Assembly: GCA_903632075.3 (NCBI GenBank)
Contig: CAHIKZ030000580.1
Coordinates: forward strand, 1,944,001 to 2,008,000
DNA: 64,000 bases
Direction: 5' to 3'
DNA from: Acanthosepion pharaonis
Lineage: Eukaryota; Mollusca; Cephalopoda; Sepiida; Sepiidae
Part shown: positions 23,992-37,261 of the stretch, in pieces
Position numbering within the stretch: the stretch's first letter is position 1
Layout of the letters: every line of letters starts with the position of its first letter
Translations under genes and position numbers: made by a program
Notes under the pieces: model-generated
What the model saw: only the letters and a program-made list of their open reading frames with translations
Databases searched by the model: none
Told to the model about the DNA's origin: nothing

Positions 23992-25548
23992 CTGTAAATA
24001 GAATTAAACAAAACATTAATGTCAATCAAGAAAGTAAAAATTTGCAATCATTTTCATTCTTTTGTTAAACCCAATTAAGCACAAAGATTCTTTGCTTTAA
24101 ATGATTCCATTTTACTATGGATAATGACAATACATCTACAAATTAACCAATAGAATTATGAGCATAATTTTATTTATTCACGAAATTGACTTTCTTCTGT
24201 TTAAGTAATTTTATTACCATTTGTCAAGTAATGGCTTCTGAACAGTCAATTTGAAAAATTCAAGATAAAACTAAGAATAACATTCTCAGAAACATTTTAA
24301 ACATAGAAAGTATGGAACAAAGAAAATTTAAAAAATAAAATAAAAATAAAGATTGAAATTAAAATAGGGATGAAGGAAAAAAAAAATAGAAACCCTCCAA
24401 ATCAACAACCAACAATGAAATAAAATGGTAGCATTAGCTGCAAAAGATAGTGTTCTATTACTACAGTCCAGAAACTGCATTTGTTTTATTTCCCTTTGTT
24501 TGGTACCTTTTAGATTTTTTTTACTACTTCCGGTTAGGCCTTAGTTATCACTGGAACCCATCACAATAAAAGCATAACAACAAGTACATTGTCGGTAGTT
24601 TTATCCTCCTAATCTCACCCTCAATGTTACCATCACCGGTTTGTAACTTTTAATACCTTTTCTCTCTATATTTGTCTATTTGATCATGTTATTTGAACAT
24701 TTGTTTTAAAGTAGCAATATTTTATACATTTATATCTGTGTAGAATACTTTCAACACATGTCTAGATACACTGTTGCAAAATATAACTTCCTTTTCCAAA
24801 CTCACCACAAAATTGAAATATATTCCTGTAAACTTTATACATATTCATGTAAACAAAGTATTTGCTACATTTCTTCAACTATTTTTAGACAAATGGTCTT
24901 AGTCTTATGTTCAAGCCTCCAGCTGCTTTTATATTCCATACTTATTATCCTTATTTGTTTGTATTTTTAAAGTAATTAGTTTTATTTATATGTATTTATT
25001 TTCCTTTTCTAGTTTTGCCCTTTTGGTTATTAATAAAACTGCCAATGAATGGGACTGCATCTTCAGAATCTTAATTGCCTTAAGCTGCTTACTTGGCTGT
25101 CTTCAAGACTATGCACACATACAACATATATGCGTTCACACACTCCAGGGAAGAATGATAGAAACAAAGAGTTTTGTAAGAATAGCACACAAATATAAAA
25201 GTATCAATAGAAATGGACTGCTTCATTTGCCAGAATGTGGTAAATAGCAATAGCAAGGTTCAGATGCAAAAGATCATATGTTGGCAGTCATAATGTTGGA
25301 GGTTCATAAATCAGTCTCACAAGTTCAATGTCAGAAAATACCAGGTGCAACTACTTTCATCACACATGGAGAGTCAAGCAGATGTGTGGTCAAAAATTAA
25401 TAGCATTCTTTTATTGGAATAAAAAAAAGAGTTTGTGGTTAGTTGAAACAATTACTATATTTCAAAAGGTTGCTGAAGTCAACCCAATCTTGATTCTGAT
25501 TTTCTTTTTCAAGGTAAAACTTTATTTACTTCATTGACATACAAAAAT
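23992..25548. other. Upstream intron / 5' flank of the ARAP-like gene
   Basis: The bases next to the start codon read, in minus sense, as a pyrimidine-rich tract and acceptor, so the gene has at least one more exon (5' untranslated) at higher coordinates. No exon, promoter or CpG-rich block is visible here. Confidence 0.55.
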
Positions 25549-25549
25549 A

Positions 25550-26790
25550 GGTACCTCCACTTTTTCATTAAAAAAAAAAAAAAAAAAAAACATGATAATA
25601 AAAAAAAAAAAAAAAAAAAAAAAAAAACATAAGTATACCATGATAATAAAAATAGTTTTATCAAAATGTTTGTTATTATTAAGAGGAAAGACCAAAGTAT
25701 TTGTTTATCATTTTATTTTATAATAATTTGTCAGATTTTAATGAAACTTTCAGGATTTATTCACAAATGAATTAGATTATTTTTGAAATTAGGACTCCTT
25801 GGAGAATTTTAGTAATCCTTTTGTTTATGTTAAACAGAAACACCATTTACTGAAAATCTGATCTGAATTGTTAAATAAAAAATGCAATAAAACTGACATT
25901 ATGAAAACTTAATTGCTTTTATAAATAAAATATATTAAGGAATATATATTACTTTCATATATCTTTTTTTCAATGAATATTTAATTTTTGCAAGAATTGT
26001 TTTCATTTTTTAAAATTTTAATTAGAAAAATTTAAGTTTTAAATTTTAAAATTCTGTATTAATTTCAGCCATTTAGATTATATTATTACATAAAAACTAT
26101 ATTTACTAATCATAAATGGTAAAGATTATTACCCATCATCGAACACCAAGATTTTTAACAGTATTTTGAATTTATTTTTATGTATATAAACACGCCTCTT
26201 TTTGCAATTATGGACAACCATACACAACATTATCAGAAAATAAGAACAATGACAAATTTAAAGTCAACATTCCTAAAATTAGATTATGGAAAATATTTCA
26301 TAAGATTACTGAATACTTACAAATTATATAAAAAAAAAAAAAAAAAAAAAGTGCTCACAACATTTTCTTAAATTATGTTTTACAGATAGGACAACAATAA
26401 CAAACCTGTCATCACAGAAACATGGCTACTGTTAGTTAAAAACATAAGTACTGTTTGGTTTAAAATGCATTTCTGTGTTATTTTAAACTTATAGTAAATA
26501 ATATTTGTTTCTAATCAGCTTGATTATACTTTAAATCAGCTAATATTCCCCAAATAAACTTTCAGAAAAGTATATTTTATAATAAAGAGAATTACATTGC
26601 AATGAGAGATGACTAGGAAAAAAAAAAAAAAAAAAGAAAAAAAAATCAATTCCAATCAATATCATTTCTGTTTGAAATACACTGGAGTATTTTACTTACT
26701 GGAAAAAGTAAATTTAATCCTTTAGCTTTCAATGAAAGCTTTTTCACTTTGAAAAATTAATTTTAAACCATAGGTATTGCAAATTAGTGG
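25550..26790 (+). repeat. GGTACC-family dispersed repeat, copy 3
   Basis: Begins TA|GGTACCTCCACTTTTTC and shows, after two long A-runs, the same block order as copy 1 at 1.4-3.3 kb, including the AAACTATATTTACTAATCAT block near 26100 and the AATTACATTGCAATGA block near 26595. No right inverted end found. A 60-codon frame inside is not transposase-like. Confidence 0.7.
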
Positions 26791-26859
26791 AAGTACTTAT
26801 ACAAAAATCTTAGAATTATGCCATGCTCTGTTGCTCAATGACAAAAAAAAAAAAACTTA

Positions 26860-28690
26860 TCAACACCAAACTTTATACAAGTACAACTGTGCCCAATAAA
26901 ATCTTGCTCTAGTCATTTGTATAGTAGTAGCTTTGCTATTTGGAACAGAGTTCTGCTGTAAGCAGATTCTGTAAAATGTTTGATAAGCTATAACATTGCC
27001 AACACATGAAGCTATAGTCCAAGTATTTGAGCTATCATTACACCAAAATAAATTTGGGGTGTCCTCTCCTACATAGTGGATATGCACTTGCTGCTCACAG
27101 AATGAAGACCATTCAAGGAGGTGACTTAAGATTAGAAAATTGTCCATCTCTGGTTAGTTTGGTTAATTTAACATATCAACCCTTGTTGGGTCAAAATATA
27201 AGCCTTATAGGTAAAAAAAAAAAAAAAAATGAATAATGAATAGATTGGAAGACTGTTTGTAATCTATTCTGCAAGTATCCACCCAGAAATGGTCTCTTTT
27301 GGATGCAGGGTCAACCTTCTGCAGGAGATGCCGTTGGTATATTCTCAGGTATTGGTTGCTAATGGCACATTTGCTGTGGACTTTAGATTTAGCATCTTCA
27401 GGTAAACTTGTTAAGTAGCCAGATTAGGACCCTAGTTACAATTTTCCTTTGTCTATCTCATTACCTTTCCATTGAGTGGTGGAAAGCATAGGATAACAGT
27501 GAATATTATGGCACTCAATTTGCTGATTATGACAACACACATGCTTCAAGATCCCTGACAATATCAATTTTACAAACCAAGATGCTAATGCAAAGTAAAT
27601 CTCTACTGAAGATTGCAACATTAGTGAAGTCCCATCTGGAGATTATACAAGAGATCAACACAAGGTATAACCTTCAGTCATACTAAGTTGAACAACCAAA
27701 TTGGCAAGCCAGTCTGCCAAGTAGTATTCTTTTCTTTTAGCACCATTCCTGATAATGAGTCATGTTAAATGAGCAATTTGAAGACTTAGGCAGGAAACTA
27801 GTAAACCTGCTAATCCTTTAATGAAGTTTAGTTCAAAGATTCAAGATTTTAACTTACCCAATTGAAAAATGGTGATAGTGTGAGTATAGTAAGTTGAGAC
27901 TGCTTGGTTACTAAACATGCAATTTTCAGAAGCAGTTTTTTAGTAAAAAAAAAAAAAAAAAAAAAATAGACTGCATCTTAAATTTTTTGCATTCAAGAAT
28001 GTAGTCCTTTAACTATTCAGTTATTACAACTGTTTTTTTTACTAATGATGGTAACTAATTTGGTTACCCATTTAATATAAAAACTTCAATTCTGGAGTGT
28101 ACAATATAGATTAGAAACTAATGCCCAAATTGTTCAAACAGGATAACAGCAGGTAATTAATGATACTGAAGCATTCAACAATTCTTATAATGCATGTTGA
28201 CAATGACTATGAAGAATAAATAGCATTACTTCCTTGCATCAACACCCAGATTGTTCAGCTAATGACATCCTATTAGAAATCAATGGATATGACCTAAATA
28301 CTTAATATATTAAAGAGTACAGATATGATGTGTCTATTGATTTAAGATACAAAATGTCTATATTCTTTAATAAGACATGTTTGAAGGAACAATTGCTGCT
28401 TAAGTGCACTATATATTTTATTAATTGAAATGTTATTGTAATGGATACTCAATTTGAAGTAGTAATAAAGTACCAGACTTAAAATAAATCTATTAATTCT
28501 TCATATAATTGTTACCCTAATATAACAAAAACTAAGTTCTGGATGGCCATAACATTAAAGACTGACTGATGGCAGAAAAAGATAACTACTTAATGTTAGA
28601 GCTGGCTAGAAAGGATCAGTTACCAAAAGTTAAATGACTAAATCTTGGTTAGATAGAATACATTGGTGCTAAAATGTACAAGAAAGAACT
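26860..28690. other. Unassigned region, less AT-rich than its flanks
   Basis: A 95-residue minus-strand frame (26860-27147) and a 61-residue frame (27436-27621) have ordinary amino-acid composition (for example HYVGEDTPNLFWCNDSSN). They could be remnants of one coding sequence with frameshifts. I do not recognise a family, and no splice sites frame them. Beyond 27.7 kb nothing was seen. Confidence 0.4.
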
Positions 28691-28699
28691 GTTTCAGAG

Positions 28700-30039
28700 T
28701 TCATATCATTACATTCACAAGGTTAGCACATGAAATGAACATTTTCTAACAACAACTATCAGTATCTGCACTAACTTTCAGAATTATTTCCGGAGACTGT
28801 TCCATGAGAAAACCAGGCTTGCATTAACAGAAGTTTCATAGCTACTTGGCTGACTGGAATCATAAATTGATAAGCTGTAAAGGATTCTCCTGGCCACATA
28901 TGGCAGCAGTACTCCATTTTCATCATGATCGTCTCTTGTAAAAGGCAGAGGATAGGACAAGTCAGGTACTTATTGGAGCAGTACAGGGAACCAACTATTT
29001 TGCAGCATAGTTAGTGATAGATCGTAGGTAAAAATTTGAGATCCGCTTCATGATGATGGAATGTTACTAGTTTGGTTTGTGAGGCATTAAATGTGACCAG
29101 CCAGTTCCCCCATTCCACTGAGCTGTTAAAACTAGGTCAGAGGAGAGATCAGCTTGCCAGACTTTGGTTATCTACACTTTTAGAGGTTCACCCATATACC
29201 ATTTTATCATTAGCATAGATATTCCATAAAGATCAGAGTATACTATTAGGCAGATCATTAATGCAAAGTAGAAAGATAGTTGGATCAGGAAGCAATTCCA
29301 TGCCTGGAGAGCTTGTGCAACGACCCTCCATGCCACAACTTGTCAAAGGCCTTTGAAATATCTAGTGCAATCATCCTTGAAATGTATTTATTGTCATGTG
29401 CTTCAAGGAGTCTGTGAATAATGACAGGATATCAGCAGTAGACAGAGCTTATCAAAATTTGTACTGCTTGTCACTTAAGACTGTCCTTAATGAGGTGATC
29501 AAAAACCTTGTTGATTATAGCTTCAAAAAGATTGCTAATGGCACTGAAGAGGCTGATGTTTCAATACAGTGATGAGTACTCCTCACATTGAAAACAGAGC
29601 ATACACTTGACACCTTCCAAAAACTTGGGGATTTCTTCTTCAAGTAACAGTTAAATAGTGGGGATAACTCGGTTATTAATATTATCAAGACAACCACTGG
29701 GATTTTATCTGGACTGGTAGATAAGTCTTGAGACTTCCCAGACTGTAATGAAAATATTACTAAGTTTGTAAGAGTGGGGACACTGAGAAGGGGAAGGCCT
29801 TTGTTATCTAACTTGGAATTAGAGGCAAAGATAGTAGTGAAAAACTTTGGCTTATCTAACAAGAATGAAATGACCTCAAAGCCAGATACAATAGTTGACA
29901 TTGATATTATGTCTATTGAGAATTTTGTTAGGAATCCATTTGATTTTGATCTTAGCCTGGACTTCTTGTGTATAGTTGCACTCCAAATTATGCAAAATGA
30001 AAATAACTGACATCTCATTTTAACAGATATATTTACCAA
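28700..30039 (-). pseudogene. Non-LTR retrotransposon (family X), second copy: RT remnant
   Basis: From high to low coordinate: a 174-residue frame with LPLLSVPTLTNLVIFSLQ and DLSTSPDKIPVVVLI, which resemble the linker and first RT motif of Jockey/CR1-type elements; a block equivalent to FPSFWKVSSV near 29620; a block equivalent to ALDISKAFDKLWHGG near 29350; KWLVTFNASQTKLV near 29080; and MEYCCHMWPG near 28910. Frames shift between blocks and the catalytic YADD region is not readable. Better preserved than the copy at 6.6-8.7 kb. It abuts a mariner remnant on its right. Confidence 0.8.
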
Positions 30040-30057
30040 AATTACACAAAAATATCT

Positions 30058-31000
30058 TTAAATACTAAAGAGTAAATTTATTCCATATACATAAAAAAAA
30101 AAATTGCCATTAGCTTCAACTATGGCTGCTAGACAACTGCCGAATCTCCTGTAACTCTTCTGGATAGTCTCCTTGTTTAAGTTGGTGAATGTTGCCATAA
30201 TCCTCACCATCAGTTCATCTTTGGTATTACAAGGAGTTTTCTTGGTCTCTCGCTCAACTGTGCCCAACACACAAGAGTGTTGCAGTCTGTAAAGCTAGAT
30301 GGCCAGATGTAAGAGTGATGTGGTCACAGAAATTGTCTGACAGCCATGACTGGGTTCTCCTGCTTGTGTGGCATAGTGTAGAGTACTGTTGCCAGACATA
30401 GGGCCTTCCAGAAACCACCCTCTTGACCCAGAGCAGCACTACCTTCTCAAGATACTTGATATAGGCCTCTGTGTTGAGTTCGAGGCCCTGTGGGAAGATT
30501 AATAGAAGCATAACATCACCATCACTAGTATCAAACACCATGATTTTGACTGGATATATCATCCAACTCTTTTCAAATCCTCTGGGTATCAATCTGAGGA
30601 CAGTACAAACACTCTGGAATGTTCCTACTGGAGCTTCCAGCACAAATGCCAAGCTGTACAGCATACAATTTCCAAATTTCTGGCAGAGTGAATTGTGTCA
30701 TGGTGCTCTTTTTCTCACAGACAGTGCCCAACTGACCCTACTATACCGTGCAGTCAACAAAATCAAAAACAAACACCACACATGCAAAAAATTAAAATAT
30801 AAAATGGTGACATTTTACCCATCGCATCCTGTATACCTCTCTTGCAATGATTGTGGCAGTTCTGAATGCAGCAACTATCCTACTACACCATCCACTGTGA
30901 TGGATAATATAGTAGTGGTTACAGTGAGCTATAGTGAGCTGCAACACATTCAGGGGTAAACCAGAGCTGGCCGTTTGATTTTTGCTGGACACACTCCATT
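30058..31000 (-). pseudogene. Tc1/mariner transposase remnant
   Basis: Minus sense: a helix-turn-helix-like block CSRIVAAFRTATIIARE (about 30865), then GFEKSWMIYPVKIMVF (about 30560), SDGDVMLLLIFPQGLELN, YVWQQYSTLCHTSRRTQSWL (about 30370), and after a frameshift VERETKKTPCNTKDEL (about 30240) and a C-terminal block (about 30120). The second catalytic Asp, expected in QDSxPCHTS, reads Tyr (QYS), and the region of the third catalytic residue is lost in a deletion and frameshift near 30280. Stops occur in the N-terminal third. Inverted repeats were not located. A dead copy of a DDE transposon. Confidence 0.8.
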
Positions 31001-31009
31001 CCAGATTCA

Positions 31010-33580
31010 GAGAAGTGTGGCAGTTTTGAAAGCATTATGTTTGAAGAACGCTGAGCAAGGAGCTTCCGTCATTTAAGACATGAAGCTGTTCCAGTCAGTT
31101 TTTGTGTACTGAAAAATTGTTCTATGGAATGGGGGTGGGCCACTTCAACAACAGTTTTTGCTCACTATTTGGCTCGGGGTGCATTGCCACTTTAAAGTTA
31201 AGGCAATAAGGCATATTTGCCACACTGATCACTGTGGGAAGAAATATCTATATATAGTCTACAGATTTTTGGATTTCACTGAAGAGTTGATGGCCAACAC
31301 AATGCTCAATCAAATGTCAAACAATTGTGATAATGCTTTTCAAATATTTAAATGTAGCACACATCTAATCGATAAGTGTTTTTCTTTAGACTATCAGAGA
31401 TAGAAAAAGAAAAAAGCCCATCAAAGTTCTCTGATATATATGTTCTTGTTAAGATAGAAGTTTAGTAAAAATCAGTAGAACTCTGGTTTCAATTTTCTTC
31501 AAAAACACTCATCCCCGTTTTATTTTTCATATTTATTTCGCCTTCGCTAGTGAAAGTTGCAGCTTGTTTCTTGCAAAGACAGAATGGTACAGGAAATCCC
31601 TGAGAACATTGCACATACACACAGTGTATGTCCATTATATATATAAGTTCTATACTAACCACCTAACATCCATTTCTGTTTTAAATACATCTTGCTTGTA
31701 ATATGATTACAACTTTTATTTATTAATTCTATCCTGGTCACAAGATAATACTTATTAAAATCAATACAAGAATGCAAAGTGTTTTTTTTTTTAAATATTC
31801 TAAAGATTATTCAAAGAAAATTAGTTTGAAAGTAATTTGATGAACAAAGTCATTCATTTTTTATGCTTTTCTATCATCCGTTTTTATTTTCTTTGTTTTT
31901 GCTTCATATATTTTCTTATTTCATATTTTTTTTGCCATTTACCTTTTTTATATTTCTTTATAAATTTTTTTGTTTTCTTTTCACTACATTTTTTATTCAT
32001 TCATTCCTTTTAAATAAATTCTTTTTCATAAACCTACTGCTTAAAATTCTTGTTAATACATATATAGATTACTCAAGGTTAAAAAAAAAAAAAAAAAAAA
32101 ATTTAATAAGATTAAATTTTGATAATTTCAATCCATAATTGTTCTAAGCCAAATTTTATGAAAAATTCTAACAATTATTAACAAATATTAACATGCCATT
32201 AGAAAGAACAGAATTAGTTTTAATAGAATAAATACCGATGTAGCCATAGAGAATATAAAAAGATGGCATCAAGTGACATCAAAGTGGATTTTGATTGAAA
32301 TATCTGACTCATTAAGAGAAAAATGCTTTAACAATATCACTGGTGTGTATTTTTAGAATTAAGTGAATCTTATTCTAAAGACTGGTTCCAATATGAATTA
32401 GCTTGATAAGTTGATGTAACAAGTCTAAATAGCCAAGCTAAGTAATTTGGATTTTACAAGCATACTGAAAGTATCTTGGTTTTGTTTTTTTCTGCTTAAA
32501 GTGGTCTGTTGGAGAAATAAGATTTGAGGGGGTGAAAATTTGGCTTTGTAACTCATTCAGAAAAACAAGAAAAAAATAGGGGAGGGGGAGCAGATAAAGT
32601 GTATGAATCACAAAATTGTTGAGGTGATATATATAAAAATTGTTTTTTTTTCCTTTTTAGTCCAGTTTCTTTTTATGAAGACACTTTTCATACAATGTGA
32701 AAGACTAGACACAGGAAAATTTTTTAACGACTCCTCTTACTACTTTGACTTGAACTGTTACTTCTCTTCATACTTTCATATGACAGGAAAGATTAGATAC
32801 AGGAAAATTTCTTAATGGCACTTACATCGACTTGAACTGTTTCTTGATAGGGTTTCTTTTATTTTTATTTGGTGCACAGACATAATATTAAACACAAGAT
32901 TATACATGAATATTTAGCAAAAATGCTTGGCTCTATTCTAAAATGTTATTTTAAGGCTAGAAAATTTCTAATAACTACATGCTTAAAAGCTGAAACTTTG
33001 CAAAATAATAATACAAGTTTTAAATATTGTGCAATTATCTTTCTCCATAATTTATATTGTGACTAAATTTTATTTTAAACTGGTATCTACTCAGGATGAT
33101 CAATAATTTTCAATAAAAAAGGTTTTTATTTTGTCTTAAACTGATTGATTATGTTAGGTTTTTATGTGTTCACTATGATTTAAAGCTGTAGAATTTCTTA
33201 AATTATTATGATTTAAGATTTTAAGTAGTAGGATTAGATATATAAAAAAAAAAAAAAAAAACAAACAAAACAAAGAGCACCCATTCCTTATTCCCCATTA
33301 GAAAAAGACAGTTAAATTAAACCATACAGTCTTGTAAGGAAGAATCTTATCCAAATTTCAGAAAAGGAATGTTTTTTTTTTTTTTTGATTTTTTTTATTA
33401 CCCCACAGTTCTGCTTTGATTGTCTACGAAGTCAAAAATATTTGGTATGTGACTAGAGGATGAAGTCATCAAACCATATCCTCTGACCTTGTTACTATGC
33501 ACATATGCAAATCAACTTGTAACCTGACACCTGAAAGAAATGTGTTCTAATAAATACAGGGATCTGCATCAGAGACAGCC
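31010..33580. other. No gene seen
   Basis: AT-rich. A 91-codon plus-strand frame near 31.9-32.1 kb is a low-complexity Phe/Leu run and not a protein. Nothing recognised except the short direct repeat at 32.7-32.85 kb. Confidence 0.6.
32697..32845 (+). repeat. Diverged direct repeat, two units ~88 bases apart
   Basis: GTGAAAGACTAGACACAGGA at 32697 corresponds to AGGAAAGATTAGATACAGGA at 32785. Both units continue through an AAAATTT block to GACTTGAACTGTT. Probably an old tandem duplication. Confidence 0.75.
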
Positions 33581-33581
33581 A

Positions 33582-33955
33582 GAGTAAGTGACAGTTTATC
33601 AAGTAGTCAGGGATAACTTCACTATTCCCCTTTTACCACCTACCCTACCATTCCTTGCAAAATGCTACCTAAGAAGGGTTGGCCAAGTGAGGAAATTCAT
33701 TTGCAGACTAACAATCAATTTGAAGAATTGGAGATCAGCTTTTGGAAACCCACTTCATCTGCAGGCACAAGACCAAAGTTCCCTGAATTAATTGTTGAAC
33801 CGACTACCAGTCTGGTGCATTACTGTTACAATATATTGTCAATAAGTTTGACAACGACTAACTCATCAACATGGTGTTCTATACTATGTAGTATAGAACA
33901 CCATGCTCACCAACAGGTAGACCACAAACTGTTCCTACTTCTACGGTGCTAAGTG
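33582..33955 (+). other. Unrecognised coding-like block ending in a palindrome
   Basis: Two overlapping plus-strand frames of 67 and 96 residues with normal composition (for example SFWKPTSSAGTRPKFPEL), less AT-rich than the flanks. No family recognised. The 36-base palindrome at 33870-33905 lies inside the second frame. It may be part of an old mobile element. Confidence 0.35.
33870..33905. repeat. 36-base palindrome with 2-base centre
   Basis: The 17-base arm CATGGTGTTCTATACTA is followed by TG and the exact inverse complement. The stem is perfect. Confidence 0.97.
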
Positions 33956-34405
33956 ATAATTGACCCTCAACAAATAAATTCTTTGCTATTATTTTACAAA
34001 ACAGGAATCAATTGTCTGTCTTGAATTTTATTTCCTTCTTTATTTTTCTTGTAACTTACCCATTTCATTCATGAGGACAATTTAACCAGCTTTAGCCTCA
34101 ACATCTTCAGATGAAAAATATTAAACACAATATGGGTTGGGAAGATAAACTAATGTGAGACGCCAACTTGCATGACAAGGACACCAAAGGGGGGTTATGT
34201 TACATGGCACACACGCATTTTCATATAAAAAAAACTTTATTAGTGAACATTGTATTTTTTAAATGTTTGTTCACAGAACTTAAGTTTTTTTTTATCGAGT
34301 CTAAAATATAAAAAGCATTTTTTCTCTTTATCCCAAAATATAGAAAAAAATAGTTTGTTTTGCCAAATAATTTGTCTATAATTTTTTTAAAAATCCATAA
34401 GAAAA

Positions 34406-34439
<34 letters not shown>

Positions 34440-34868
34440 AAAATACTTTTAAAGTACTGAATCTACAATTCTTGGGATGTTACAGTTAATGACTTAAATA
34501 CTGTCAAGTGCATCTTCTAAATAGAACAATTGGGCCATGTGAGAGGCTGCCCTAAAGTGATTAAGGAAATAGGATTAAATAAATAATTCAAAAGAATAAT
34601 GAGGAAGCAGATTAAATTGTCAAAATAATAAAATAAGCAATAAGAGAATGGTAATAAGAGATGTTTAATTTGTTAAATGAAAAAATATATATACACACAT
34701 AAATGACACAATGGATAAAAAACAAAATGTTAACACAGAGGAACAGAATAGAGAGAAAACAAACAAGTTGTAAGATTGCAGAGTCTTCACTTTTTATGTT
34801 TTTCTTTCAAAAGATTATGCAAAATTTAAATATTTTTCTTTTAGAAACTATCAACCTCTAACAACGAA

Positions 34869-35420
34869 GGTACCTCCACTAGGTAGCGTAAAAAAAACAG
34901 TATAGCATGATGAAAAAAGGCCCCAAACTCAATAAAAACAAAGTTTTGTCATTAAAATGTTTATGTTATTAAGAGGAAAGACCAAAGTCCTTTTTTCATT
35001 TTTTGAAATTTTTACTCCTTTCTAGCAAATTCGAAGTTTTGGTAAAAAATTTTTTTTTTTTAACGACAGTGGCAAACTATAGAAAAAGGGTTTATTTTAT
35101 GCTTTTTCCGATAAAAACACACATTGATTTTGAAATTCTTGCAAAATTCAAATAATTGTTGAATTTTAATGAAACTTTCAGAAAATATTCAAAAATGAAT
35201 GAAATAATATTTGATTTTTGATTTTTGAGAAAATCTTAAATTTTTAAATGATTTTTTTTTTTTATTTGTTAAAAACAACTCTTTGGAGAAAGTAAATAAA
35301 TTTTTTTTTGTAAGACAGTTACCTGTTTCACTGAAAATCTGCTCTGAATTGTAAAATAAAAATGCAATAAAACTATGGTATTATTTAATTAGAAAAGCTT
35401 TTAATTGCTTTTGTAAGTTA
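34869..35420 (+). repeat. GGTACC-family repeat, partial copy
   Basis: Starts GGTACCTCCACTAGG without the usual TA in front, then shows the CAAACTC, GAGGAAAGACCAAAGT, GAAACTTTCAG and AAAATGCAATAAAACT blocks in the same order as copies 1 and 3. It fades near 35.4 kb. Confidence 0.65.
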
Positions 35421-35479
35421 TATTTAGGACACTATTGTCTGAAGAAATAATTTTTCTCTCTCTCTATATTCTTGTAATA

Positions 35480-36897
35480 TGAAAAAAAGTATTAACACAC
35501 ACACAAACAAAAATTTAGAAAATCAATTTAAAATAAAACCGGATACAAATGAAATAAGAGAAAAATGAAATTTTACTCCTGTTGTAGTTATTTTTTTTTC
35601 TCTGCATCTGTCCTTTTCTGCTTTATTAAATATCCTGGTACATTTTTATGAAATTCTCCCAAATAGTAACCACATGATCTGTTGATCATGTGATCTTTAA
35701 ATCACCCCTTTTCCAGTGGCTCAAAATGTATAATATCTGCTTCCAAAAGGCCTATTTAAATTAAAAACATTGAATTTTTCCAAATGGTTTTTCCATTGAC
35801 ACCATTATCATTTTAAACTACCTTCACTCCTTCAGCAGTATTTATTTACAAGATTATAAAAAAAAAATTGTCTTTTAAAAAAGAAACAAATGGACCTTCA
35901 TGCCCACAAAAATCATTGTCATCTGAAAACTTCTTGAGGTATATAATAGATTTATTATTAAATTAAAGTGATGTTACAAATATTTTTGTTACAAATGACT
36001 GTAGAATAGAACACTTTAGTTATAATGGTAGCCAAATTGAAAAAAAAAAAAAAAAAAAAAAAAAAAAACAACAGTCTACATTTTAGCATTCAAAGCCAAA
36101 AATATTTTTAGAAATAAAAAAGGAAATCCGTAAACTCCAAATATTAGGCAAACAATAATTTGAGATATGAAAGAAAGACAATGGATTAATCTAAGATTAA
36201 TATGAAAATAGTTTCACAAACCCTCAAATCACTCCCAAATTTTAATTCTTATCACTTTTTACAGAGTTCATTGTAACTACTTCATCCCTAATTCAAGATC
36301 ATAGTAATCATTAAAATACTATACTCATTAAAATAGATAAGATGAAACTTTTACATTAACAAGTAACCTTAGCTTTCTTCAAGTAAATTGAACAAGAACA
36401 AACCAACATTTGTTGGTGCTAACAATATAGATTGAAATTAAGACAAAATAATTAAAAAAAGGCTATATAGGTTTTTGTATTGACAGTTTCTTAAAATACT
36501 ATTACTTAAATATAAATAAAAAAATCTAATAATAAAAAATACATGCAGGTGTTAAACTCCTGTAACAATGAAATTAACCATAATGTAATGTTTGTGGGAC
36601 AACAAGCATTTTTGTGCTTTTTAATAAATTATCTTCCAGTTGATGTAGAAAACAGAACTTAATTTACTTCATTGTAATAGAAAAATCTCACTTTATTCAC
36701 ATCTAGTGAACAAAATAAAGATAAAGAGAGTGATGAAGTTTCTTCTGTAATCATCTGAATCTGACAAGAAACAAACCCTCTTTATTTCATTTGACTACAC
36801 AGAAAGGAAAGTAGCAATGCTGCTCCCTGAATGTTTAGTGTTCACTTCATATAGTCACACCAAGGTCAAAATCATATATATTTAGATGCAAATCAAA

Positions 36898-36964
<67 letters not shown>

Positions 36965-37260
36965 GATAAGTCCTTTGAACATGACTAACTTATTTTTTGT
37001 TGAGTCACATTGTCAATTGCATAAGATACGACTACTAAAAGCAACATATTGTTAAACCATAAAAGGTTTGCAAGGATAGTATTAAAAGTAAATGATTATA
37101 AATGGTGAAACATCAAAATTAGACTTTTTCTAGATTTTGAGTGATTTCATTTTTACAGCTCAACTATTTGTGGATCATTTAAAGCTGAAACATCTATATA
37201 ATAAATGTGAAAATGTATTTCAATTAAAAAAGGATACAACTCTCTAAAGGTCAAAAACTT
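35480..37260. other. No gene seen
   Basis: AT-rich with long A-runs (36041-36068) and a dinucleotide repeat near its right end. No coding block recognised. Confidence 0.6.
36901..36962. repeat. (AT)n microsatellite
   Basis: About 31 uninterrupted AT units. Confidence 0.97.
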
Positions 37261-37261
37261 A

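Noticed and set aside
31863..32138. 91-residue Phe/Leu-rich frame
   Set aside because: Low complexity from T-runs.
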